This document shows, one piece after another, positions 6,114 to 11,444 of a DNA stretch of 11,444 nt; the stretch's first letter is position 1, and each line of letters opens with the position of its first letter. The stretch is from SMWC01 sp964466315. GTDB lineage: Bacteria > Pseudomonadota > Gammaproteobacteria > Steroidobacterales > Rariloculaceae. The stretch is from positions 1 to 11,444 of the forward strand of contig CAYXNS010000055.1 of NCBI GenBank assembly GCA_964466315.1, written 5' to 3'. The position numbers were made by a program, and so were the translations under genes. The notes below the pieces were generated by a model that made no database searches, was not told the DNA's origin, and worked only from the letters and a program-made list of their open reading frames with translations.

Positions 6114-7370
6114 CTATCGATTGTCTATCACCACCTGGCCGGACTGAATTACCACCGCCACATTGGCGAGATCAGCGATGTTGGAGAGTGGGTCCCCGTC
6201 GACGATAAGAATGTCGGCGAGTTTACCCGGCTCCAGTGTACCGATTTCCCTAGCTAAATCGAGGAACAGAGCGGCGTTTATAGTCAGCGCGGTAATGATC
6301 TCCTCCGGAGAGAGTACCTGACTCAACGTTCGAATCTCGTGAGCAACTGCCGCGGCAGGTCTAAGCGCTGCCGTATCAGTACCGAATGCGACGACGACGC
6401 CTGCATCCCAAAGCTCCCGGACATTCGTGAGCGTTCGTTTCAGATAGGTTTCCCTTAGAGGCGTAAAAGTCGCTCTTCCGGCTCCAGCCGTGATGTTCGT
6501 CCCGATCACGGGCGCGCGAATTCCTACAGTCGTGGAAATCGGTACAGCGGCTTCTCGTAGAACACGGCCTGCCTGAGATTCGGATATCGATCCCCGATAT
6601 GGTGTGTGAACGAAACGCTTTGCTCCTAACTCGACCGCTGTCAGCAGTTCAGGCACGCCGTGCACATGAACCATTGTGGGGAGACCGCTGCGTTCCGCCT
6701 CTGTCGTAATCTCGGCAAGGATCGCCTCATCCAGCCGAGGCCATACGTCCTGTTCTCCACCGTCGTAGATCACCTTGATCGCGTCTACGCCGGCATCTGC
6801 CAGTTGGCCAACTTGGGCGCGTGCGACCGCTGGATCAGTTACCGCGTTTGTATGGAGCGCACGACCCCAAGCATTTCTCGCGAATATCGACGCGCCAGGA
6901 TGTCCGTCGGGCACGCTGAAGTTAGGACCCACCGCAAGGAGTCGTGGGCCGCGCAACTCACCGGAGTCGATCCTGCTCCTTACCTCCATAATTACTGGAA
7001 AATAGTCACCGGTTGACATGATCGTCGTAAAACCAGAACCAAGATAGTTCAGCAGCTCCGCAGGCAACCGGTCATTGAGCCACTGCTCCAAAGCCAGATC
7101 GCTCGTTATGATCTGGCTTGGCAACAAATGCCGATGTGTATCGATCAACCCGGGCATTACTGTCATGCCATCGGCGTCTATCCGCGGGCCTTCCGTGACT
7201 AACTCTCCGGCAACGACCGAGACGATACGCCCTTCTTCAACTACCACGGATCCCTGATTGACAGCTGCGCCGACGCCATCGATGATTCGTGCGTTCGTGA
7301 TAACGAGATCCTGCGCGACTCCCATGCTCCAGATCACCAGTAAAGCTACAAAGGCGATGACTCTTATCAC
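6114..7370 (-). CDS. Exported metal-dependent amidohydrolase
   Basis: A 418-residue member of the amidohydrolase superfamily (imidazolonepropionase/prolidase-like branch). Residues 1-19 are a signal peptide ending GVA, followed by the typical small N-terminal beta domain. Metal ligands visible are D-T-H-R-H (H79, H81), a likely carboxylated lysine in AIKVIYDGG (K199), HVHG (H235/H237), FVHTPY (H255) and FGTDTA (D332). EPGKLADILIVDGDPLSNI is the usual closing domain. The start is GTG at 7370, with GGGGAG just upstream and no competing ATG before the signal peptide. It leads a two-gene unit with the MBL-fold hydrolase. Relatives cleave cyclic amides, dipeptides or nucleobase-like rings; the specific reaction is not determined. 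Confidence 0.9.
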   Translation of the reverse strand: MIRVIAFVALLVIWSMGVAQDLVITNARIIDGVGAAVNQGSVVVEEGRIVSVVAGELVTEGPRIDADGMTVMPGLIDTHRHLLPSQIITSDLALEQWLNDRLPAELLNYLGSGFTTIMSTGDYFPVIMEVRSRIDSGELRGPRLLAVGPNFSVPDGHPGASIFARNAWGRALHTNAVTDPAVARAQVGQLADAGVDAIKVIYDGGEQDVWPRLDEAILAEITTEAERSGLPTMVHVHGVPELLTAVELGAKRFVHTPYRGSISESQAGRVLREAAVPISTTVGIRAPVIGTNITAGAGRATFTPLRETYLKRTLTNVRELWDAGVVVAFGTDTAALRPAAAVAHEIRTLSQVLSPEEIITALTINAALFLDLAREIGTLEPGKLADILIVDGDPLSNIADLANVAVVIQSGQVVIDNR

Positions 7371-7603
7371 TCTTCTCCCCTTAGTTATGCACCAGCTTGC
7401 ATATTAACTGCTGTTAAGCGGCGGCGGCCAAAAGCGGTCATCAGTATAACGAACACTACCTTCCATGATTGTCTCTACACTCAGCTCCTCGGCGATCTCA
7501 GGAATGGCCTTAGCACCATCTGCGTATTGCATTACTCACGACGTTGCACTGCTGGGCGTGGAACGCTCCGGTGGCCAACTCATTCACCCATTAAATATGC
7601 AGG
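7371..7603. other. Intergenic region upstream of the amidohydrolase
   Basis: It should hold the promoter of the amidohydrolase-MBL unit, but no strong box pair is visible; AGTTAATATG on the minus strand near 7405 is a weak -10 candidate. A small inverted repeat TTAAC-N4-GTTAA also occurs near 7404-7417. The plus-strand open frame 7465-7752 has no support. Confidence 0.4.
7424..7441. repeat. Dispersed repeat copy 4 (one arm and loop)
   Basis: CGGCCAAAAGCGGTCAT preserves the loop CGGCCA and most of the right arm of the 228-259 palindrome, with one change in the GGACAT core. The left arm is missing. Confidence 0.55.
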
Positions 7604-9214
7604 CTAGCTGTCCCACCCCCGGTTGCCGTGGGGTACCGTCCAGCGCTCTATCGCGCGCGGTCGTAGGTCGGGTCGGCCGAGTGCCGGGCATGACATACAA
7701 TAAGTCCCCGCGTGAGTGCCCACCCAGATCAGGTTGCGATCCCACTCGATGAACACGCTCTCCGTATCGCCACGGAACCAGCTCGCGTAGTCCTCCATCT
7801 CTCCGCCACGCGATGGCAGGAACCAGGCCACCTCCCGCGGCTTCGTCGGATCGGAGATATCCGTGACCCGCATGCCCGCGTTAAAGTGGGTGGTAAACAC
7901 GAGGTTCGGGTTCGAGCGTCCCGGCTGGATGAAGGAATGGGAATTGTGGGTGCCGAAGCGACCACGGGACAGACAGAAGTCCTCATAGGGCGCATCCTCG
8001 GGCGGATTCGGTCTACGGAACAATCCGATGATCTCCGGATTGACTGGATCGCTCACATGGATCACCTGTACCGGCTTGTACGGCTCGCGGCAGTCCGATT
8101 GCATCGTTTCGGGCACACCGATGAGCGTGTTGTTGAACCGGCCGTTACCATCAACGATGGGCAACACCGTGTGATAAGGAATACTGCCGATGGTCTCGAA
8201 ATCCCACTGCAGGTAGCTGACCGGCCGCGGGTTACGGATGTCGCGGAAATCGAAGGTGATCATCCCGAAGTGGCCGAACCCGCCGTAGCCGTATCGACCG
8301 CCCTCCTCGACTCGCATCGGAGTGCTCGGGGCCCCGTGGGACCCGGTCCAGGCGGCGTGGTCGCCGGCGAACCAGTACTTCTTGTACTCCGTCTCTTCGC
8401 CATAGAGTTGCCCGGGAACGTGCCAGCGGGCGACCTCGGTCACGTTTTCAGGATCGGATAGATCCACGATCATCAGCCCGTTACCGTGCGTCCGCCCCGG
8501 ATTCTCCATGCGCAACTGATCGGAGTATCCGGCGTCCAGATAAGCGTAACGGCCACCGTCGTAGTAATTATGGTGGGTACCGCTACCGGTCTCGCCGGTG
8601 CTGAACTCGTTCAATAGCTTAGGGCTTATCGGGTCGGTGATGTCCCAAGTGCTGATGCCTCGCAGGCCCTGGTAACTCGTGGCTCGCCGGAGGACCTCTT
8701 CGTGCCAGCGGCCGTGGGGAAACTGCCAGTTACGGGTCGGGAGCGGTTCTCCGTGAGTTCCCATGAAGATCCACTTGCCGGTGGACTCCTGGAAGGAAAC
8801 CGCCCCTCGAAAGCTCATGCCCACGTCGATGTACTCCGGCTCGCGTGGGTTGCTGACGTCCAGCCAGCCGCTGCCTGCCGGGAGCAGACGTTGCGCGCCG
8901 CGCGCCCACATGGCCATCAGTGGCTCGCCGCTCCTGATCTGCAAACCCTCCGTATAGGAGATGATCTCCATGTTGTTGATGTACTCGTTGCGGTCGAGGT
9001 GGTTGAGTGCACCCAGCGGAAGCCGGAATGGCAGTCCCAAGCCGCCCTCCATGAGCCCCGAGTATTGCGCTTGTGCACTCATGGAACCGGCAAGACCCGC
9101 CACCGTACCCGCGGCACCGGTGAGAACCTGTCGGCGTGTGATGCCGTCGCGGCTTTGCTCAGAGTCCACTCTGCCTTCACGACCTGAATCCGGATCACTG
9201 GGAATCTGAGACAT
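7604..9214 (-). CDS. Tat-exported LVIVD-repeat beta-propeller protein
   Basis: A 536-residue protein with a twin-arginine signal (TRRQVL, R27-R28, then a hydrophobic stretch ending SAQA), so it is probably folded, perhaps with metal, before export. The body has repeats of the LVIVD type, each ending in a D-x-S/T-D/N-P-x-x-P motif: LDVSNPREP, WDITDPISP, VDLSDPENV, FDFRDIRNP, HVSDPVNP, TDISDPTKP. These should form a beta propeller. His-rich turns (GTHHNYYDGG, GTHNSHSF) and three groups of Cys, ending in TYCMSCPALGRP, could bind metal or form disulfides. The start is ATG 9214, since GAGGTGA precedes it; a TTG one codon earlier is less likely. Enzymatic function is unknown. It stands alone on its strand. 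Confidence 0.85.
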   Translation of the reverse strand: MSQIPSDPDSGREGRVDSEQSRDGITRRQVLTGAAGTVAGLAGSMSAQAQYSGLMEGGLGLPFRLPLGALNHLDRNEYINNMEIISYTEGLQIRSGEPLMAMWARGAQRLLPAGSGWLDVSNPREPEYIDVGMSFRGAVSFQESTGKWIFMGTHGEPLPTRNWQFPHGRWHEEVLRRATSYQGLRGISTWDITDPISPKLLNEFSTGETGSGTHHNYYDGGRYAYLDAGYSDQLRMENPGRTHGNGLMIVDLSDPENVTEVARWHVPGQLYGEETEYKKYWFAGDHAAWTGSHGAPSTPMRVEEGGRYGYGGFGHFGMITFDFRDIRNPRPVSYLQWDFETIGSIPYHTVLPIVDGNGRFNNTLIGVPETMQSDCREPYKPVQVIHVSDPVNPEIIGLFRRPNPPEDAPYEDFCLSRGRFGTHNSHSFIQPGRSNPNLVFTTHFNAGMRVTDISDPTKPREVAWFLPSRGGEMEDYASWFRGDTESVFIEWDRNLIWVGTHAGTYCMSCPALGRPDLRPRAIERWTVPHGNRGWDS

Positions 9215-9217
9215 CAA

Positions 9218-9224
9218 TCACCTC
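9218..9224 (-). promoter_or_regulatory. Ribosome binding site of the LVIVD gene
   Basis: The minus strand reads GAGGTGA, six bases from its GAGG core to the ATG at 9214. It is the same heptamer used by the cyclase gene. Confidence 0.6.
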
Positions 9225-9411
9225 ATTGGAATTGTGCGGTTGGGCGGTTCGCCGTTCTTGAATATTGCCGGTCTGATTAGAGCCACCAAAACTCCCTTCA
9301 TCCAACGGTCTCATGATGCTCCTCGGGGTGCCGCCCAGCAATACGTAGATTTGCACATTCGCGCATAGCCGCCTATCCGCCATTCAGCTCCATCCCAAGT
9401 AGATATCCCGC

Positions 9412-9444
9412 GAACGTCCGCTTATTCCTTCCAAAGCAGACGTC
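9412..9444. repeat. Dispersed repeat copy 5 (imperfect palindrome)
   Basis: ACGTCCGCTT (9414-9423) and AAGCAGACGT (9434-9443) pair at nine of ten positions around a ten-base centre. The arms match those of the 228-259 element with A-to-G or T-to-C changes, and here both arms vary together (ACGT in place of ATGT), so base pairing is kept. Confidence 0.6.
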
Positions 9445-9477
9445 AAGGAACGGCGATGTAGAGTCAGTCCGAATGAC

Positions 9478-9497
9478 CGTATATGGACTCCTCCTCG
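9478..9497 (+). repeat. 20-bp direct repeat, unit A
   Basis: CGTATATGGACTCCTCCTCG matches unit B at 9592-9611 at 19 of 20 positions. TGGACTCCT recurs again at 9508-9516, so this spot has a nested duplication. Confidence 0.65.
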
Positions 9498-9538
9498 ATT
9501 TCATCGTGGACTCCTTACAATTGCGTGGTAGACGACAA

Positions 9539-9781
9539 TTAGTTGCCCAGTAATGCTTGTAGAACATCGGTACCGTGCGGTAGCCAGTGTTCGTATATGG
9601 ACTCTTCCTCGTTTTGCAAGCCTACTCCGCTTGGCCCGAGACGAACTGGCTCGGCTAGAGCGCGGAGGCATCAGGCTGTAGTCCGATGGATGACACGATG
9701 CGTTACCTCGCGAACTATTCAGACGCATGCCACGGCCCGACCGAGAGCATCGTGTTGCGGCAACTCACTTGAGGGAGCCAT
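9539..9781 (-). pseudogene. Possible decayed 80-codon frame with two TGA stops
   Basis: Read from ATG at 9781 to TAA at 9539-9541, this frame gives MAPSSELPQHDALGRAVACV, a TGA at codon 21 (9719-9721), IVREVTHRVIHRTTA, a TGA at codon 37 (9671-9673), then a 43-codon run containing LAEPVRLGPSGVGLQ and EEESIYEHWLPHG. Both TGAs could be TGG (Trp) turned into stops. The composition is protein-like, but I recognise no family, no clear ribosome binding site precedes it, and other frames across the same bases are also open. It may equally be chance or a conserved RNA or repeat. Confidence 0.25.
9592..9611 (+). repeat. 20-bp direct repeat, unit B
   Basis: CGTATATGGACTCTTCCTCG differs from unit A (9478-9497) at one base; the units start 114 bp apart. 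On the minus strand both can read EEESIY, though only unit B lies in the longer open run. Confidence 0.65.
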
Positions 9782-9914
9782 GGTCCGTGGAGAAAATCTG
9801 GGACCCGCATGACCGGGAGCTGCTCGATTTCGGCTGTATTCTCCGCCCGCGACCTCCATCTCCCGAGAATTGAGCGTTCGCTTGTGTTAGGTTTTACCAT
9901 CAGAGGTACTATCG

Positions 9915-10289
9915 ATGAAAAAGGAAATCGTCACCGCGCTTCTGGCCATTGGGGCTCTTGGCTTCGGGGCGGCGGTATATGGGCATCATAGTTTCGCTGC
10001 CTTCTTTCAGACAGACGAAACTACGAGCATCAAAGGCGTAGTAACCGAGTTCTGGTTCAGAAATCCCCACGCGCGCATCTATCTGGACGTAACGACTGAA
10101 TCCGGCGAAGCGGAAGAGTGGATGGCCGAGGGCGGCGGCCGTAACGTCCTGGCCCGCCGGGGATGGTCGGCAGACACGATCAAACTGGGGATGGAGTTGA
10201 TCGTGACGGGCAGCCCTTCTCGTGATGGCTCTAGGGCAATCGGCTGGAATTCGCTAACGACGGTGGACGGCTCCGAAGTCGGGCCGTAG
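9915..10289 (+). CDS. Exported DUF6152 family protein, short form
   Basis: A 124-residue secreted protein. Residues 1-22 are a Sec signal peptide followed directly by GHHSFAAFF, the hallmark His-His-Ser start of DUF6152. The domain continues with SIKGVVTEFWFRNPHARIYL (38-57), EEWMAEGGGRNVLARRGWS and MELIVTGSPSRDGSRAIG, matching the family's order G-x-V-x-x-x-x-x-x-N-P-H, E-W, R-x-G-W and G-x-P-x-R-D. Small beta-barrel proteins of this type are common in soil and marine proteobacteria; their function is not established. AGAGG (9902-9906) supports the ATG. A related longer gene follows 320 bp downstream on the same strand, but a terminator candidate and a separate promoter lie between, so they may be transcribed separately. 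Confidence 0.85.
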   Translation: MKKEIVTALLAIGALGFGAAVYGHHSFAAFFQTDETTSIKGVVTEFWFRNPHARIYLDVTTESGEAEEWMAEGGGRNVLARRGWSADTIKLGMELIVTGSPSRDGSRAIGWNSLTTVDGSEVGP

Positions 10290-10292
10290 CGC

Positions 10293-10323
10293 GAAAGGGG
10301 TCTTCGGACCGCGTTCCTTTTTT
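10293..10323 (+). terminator. Candidate intrinsic terminator after the short DUF6152 gene
   Basis: GGTC-TTCG-GACC (10299-10310) is a four-base stem on a stable UUCG tetraloop. GAA (10293-10295) and TTC (10314-10316) can extend it across a three-by-three internal loop. A run of six T follows at 10318-10323. The core stem is short, so termination may be partial. Confidence 0.45.
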
Positions 10324-10541
10324 GAGGAAAGTCAGGCTGAAGTATACGGCCTGCAAGTCGGTCCGGAGAATCTACTCCGATCCCGCCCGCGTCACACCCG
10401 TGTTGCGGCCGACGAGCTGTGCAATATCTCCGTTTTCGAAGACGGCACATGTCAGGCGCATGAAATTCGCTCCGCTGCGGCTCGGTGAGCCCGATCATCT
10501 GCTGCCTCGAGACCGTTCTCAGAGCGATCCCGATTTAGAAA
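10324..10541. other. Spacer between the two DUF6152 genes
   Basis: I see no supported gene. The 77-codon plus-strand frame from 10322 starts at TTG without a binding site, and the minus-strand frame 10079-10498 overlaps the short DUF6152 gene. It holds nothing else I can identify before the AT-rich promoter stretch. Confidence 0.45.
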
Positions 10542-10571
10542 TTCACTTTTTTTAGTAAGTTACTATATAAA
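10542..10571 (+). promoter_or_regulatory. Candidate promoter of the long DUF6152 gene
   Basis: TTCACT (10542-10547) and TATAAA (10566-10571, five of six to TATAAT) are 18 bp apart inside a conspicuously AT-rich patch (about 10535-10592) in otherwise GC-rich DNA. GTTAC (10559-10563) and GTAAC (10589-10593) flank the -10 as a short inverted repeat. The transcript would start about 30 bases before the ATG at 10610. Confidence 0.4.
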
Positions 10572-10609
10572 CTTAAATTAGTTCCTAGGTAACAGAACGG
10601 GGTCGTCAG

Positions 10610-11444
10610 ATGCGAAAAGCGCGATTTCCTGCAGCCGGCTTTGCGGTTGCGTGTACGGCTCTTCTGGCATTGCCATTTACCGTCCTCGGCCATCACTCAC
10701 GAGCGAATTTCCGCTTCGACACCGTTGTCGAGCTCGAGGGGACCATTACCGCACATGATTACCGGAATCCACATACGTTCCTGACGCTGGAAACGACAAA
10801 TGATGCCGACGAGCCGCAAGAATGGCTTTTAACAGCCAACTCGGTGCCGAATCTCCGTCAGGGCGGCTGGCACGCCGACACGTTCTCGGTGGGCGAACGA
10901 GTGACGATCCGCGGCAATCCCGACCGTGACCCGAGCAGGCTCCTCTTGTTTGTCGATACCCTCACGAAGCTGGATGGATCGGTCTACAGTTCGAGCGGAA
11001 TCGCGCCCGGCGGACAGACGCCGCTCACGGCGGAGACTGTGGGATCGACGGATTTCTCGGGTGTTTGGCAACCCGATTTCTCCGAGCGAAACATCGCCGC
11101 CGGTTTTATGGCCGCGGATCTGCCGATGACACCCAAGGGGCAGGTATTTCTCGATGCCTACGACATGGCTGACGATCCGGCACTGGATTGTGAGGCAGAG
11201 TCGTTGCCGATGACGTTGCTTCCAATCTACCCGGTTCAATTCAGCCGTGTCGGGGATGACGAGCTGAATATATGGTACGAGCAATTCGATGGCCGGCGGG
11301 TTGTTTACCTTGGCATGGACGAGCATCCGGCAGATACGGCCCGGTCTCACATGGGCCACTCGATCGGCCGAATCGATAGGAACGTTCTGTCGATCGACAC
11401 GGCCTATTTCATCGAAGATCGCTGGGGCCTTGGCCGCGGCGCCC
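10610..11444 (+). CDS. Exported DUF6152 fusion protein, 3' end beyond window
   Basis: An open frame of at least 278 codons that runs off the right edge. Residues 1-26 are a signal peptide (ALLALPFTVLG), then HHSRANFRFD opens a DUF6152 domain (about 28-130) with VELEGTITAHDYRNPHTFLT, QEWLLTANSVPNLRQGGWH and RGNPDRDPSR. After a linker, a second domain begins at DFSGVWQPDF and includes LPMTPKGQ, DDPALDCEAESLP, a P-Y/I-x-x-x-F segment, WYEQFDGRRVVYLGMDEHP, GHSIGRI and LSIDTAYF; this second block commonly follows DUF6152 in longer relatives. Only a weak GGGG binding site precedes the ATG. Two DUF6152 genes side by side suggest duplication, but they differ in length and architecture. Function is unknown. 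Confidence 0.85.
   Translation, partial: MRKARFPAAGFAVACTALLALPFTVLGHHSRANFRFDTVVELEGTITAHDYRNPHTFLTLETTNDADEPQEWLLTANSVPNLRQGGWHADTFSVGERVTIRGNPDRDPSRLLLFVDTLTKLDGSVYSSSGIAPGGQTPLTAETVGSTDFSGVWQPDFSERNIAAGFMAADLPMTPKGQVFLDAYDMADDPALDCEAESLPMTLLPIYPVQFSRVGDDELNIWYEQFDGRRVVYLGMDEHPADTARSHMGHSIGRIDRNVLSIDTAYFIEDRWGLGRGA

Larger units (their letters stand above)
9225..9914. other. 690-bp gene-poor region with repeats
   Basis: No intact gene is supported. The stretch contains one palindromic repeat copy (9412-9444), a pair of 20-bp near-identical direct repeats, and a minus-strand reading frame broken by two TGA codons (9539-9781). Several overlapping frames are open on both strands, as expected in GC-rich DNA. 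The promoters of the LVIVD gene and the first DUF6152 gene must lie at its two ends, but neither shows convincing boxes. Confidence 0.5.

Noticed and set aside
7712..8461. 249-codon plus-strand open frame
   Set aside because: It is antisense within the well-supported LVIVD gene, lacks a ribosome binding site and shows no domain.
9543..9812. 89-codon plus-strand frame in the gene-poor region
   Set aside because: Arg/Thr/Ser-rich with no start signal; it is more likely a shadow of whatever lies on the other strand or of noncoding DNA.
10322..10555. 77-codon plus-strand frame between the DUF6152 genes
   Set aside because: It starts at TTG inside the terminator's T-run, with no binding site and no recognisable motif.

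Overview
The window looks like accessory or niche-adaptation DNA from a Gram-negative bacterium. I infer an uncultured, probably marine, gammaproteobacterium. The grounds are an outer-membrane TonB-dependent receptor, several Sec or Tat export signals, fairly high but uneven GC, DUF6152-type proteins, an arylsulfatase remnant, and a dispersed palindromic repeat around the core AAAGCGGACATTC. The taxonomy is inference; no marker gene is present.

Layout, left to right. (1) 1-277 has no gene but carries a perfect 13-bp palindrome at 228-259. (2) 278-1345 (minus) is an exported cyclase/kynurenine-formamidase-like hydrolase with a candidate promoter and dyad at 1391-1415. (3) 1514-1765 (minus) is the N-terminal stub of a tyrosine recombinase. 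(4) 1980-2097 is a dense control region: a dyad, 11-bp-period direct repeats resembling a Pho box, a promoter, and two consecutive perfect stem-loops in the predicted leader. It serves (5) an intact TonB-dependent receptor at 2121-4169 (plus). (6) 4456-4899 (plus) is a small unknown protein, followed in the same frame by a 63-codon internal piece of an arylsulfatase (4921-5110) that stops beside another repeat copy. (7) 7370-5141 (minus) is a two-gene unit: an exported amidohydrolase, then an exported metallo-beta-lactamase-fold hydrolase. (8) 9214-7604 (minus) is a Tat-exported LVIVD-repeat beta-propeller protein. (9) 9215-9914 is a 700-bp gene-poor stretch with repeats and a reading frame broken by two TGA codons. 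(10) 9915-10289 and 10610 to beyond the window end (plus) are two related exported DUF6152 proteins of different architecture.

How the parts may fit: a TonB-dependent receptor would bring a small organic ligand into the periplasm, where three secreted metal-dependent hydrolases (cyclase/amidase, amidohydrolase, MBL-fold) could act on amide, lactam, ester or cyclic bonds. This is inference from co-location and shared signal peptides; no substrate can be read from the sequence.

The repeat family recurs at five places, all outside intact genes, often next to gene fragments or at strand switches, so the region looks assembled and eroded by recombination. The most unusual signals are the receptor's control region and leader, the repeat-marked junctions, and the interrupted reading frame at 9539-9781. 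No CRISPR array, rRNA, tRNA or complete mobile element was seen.
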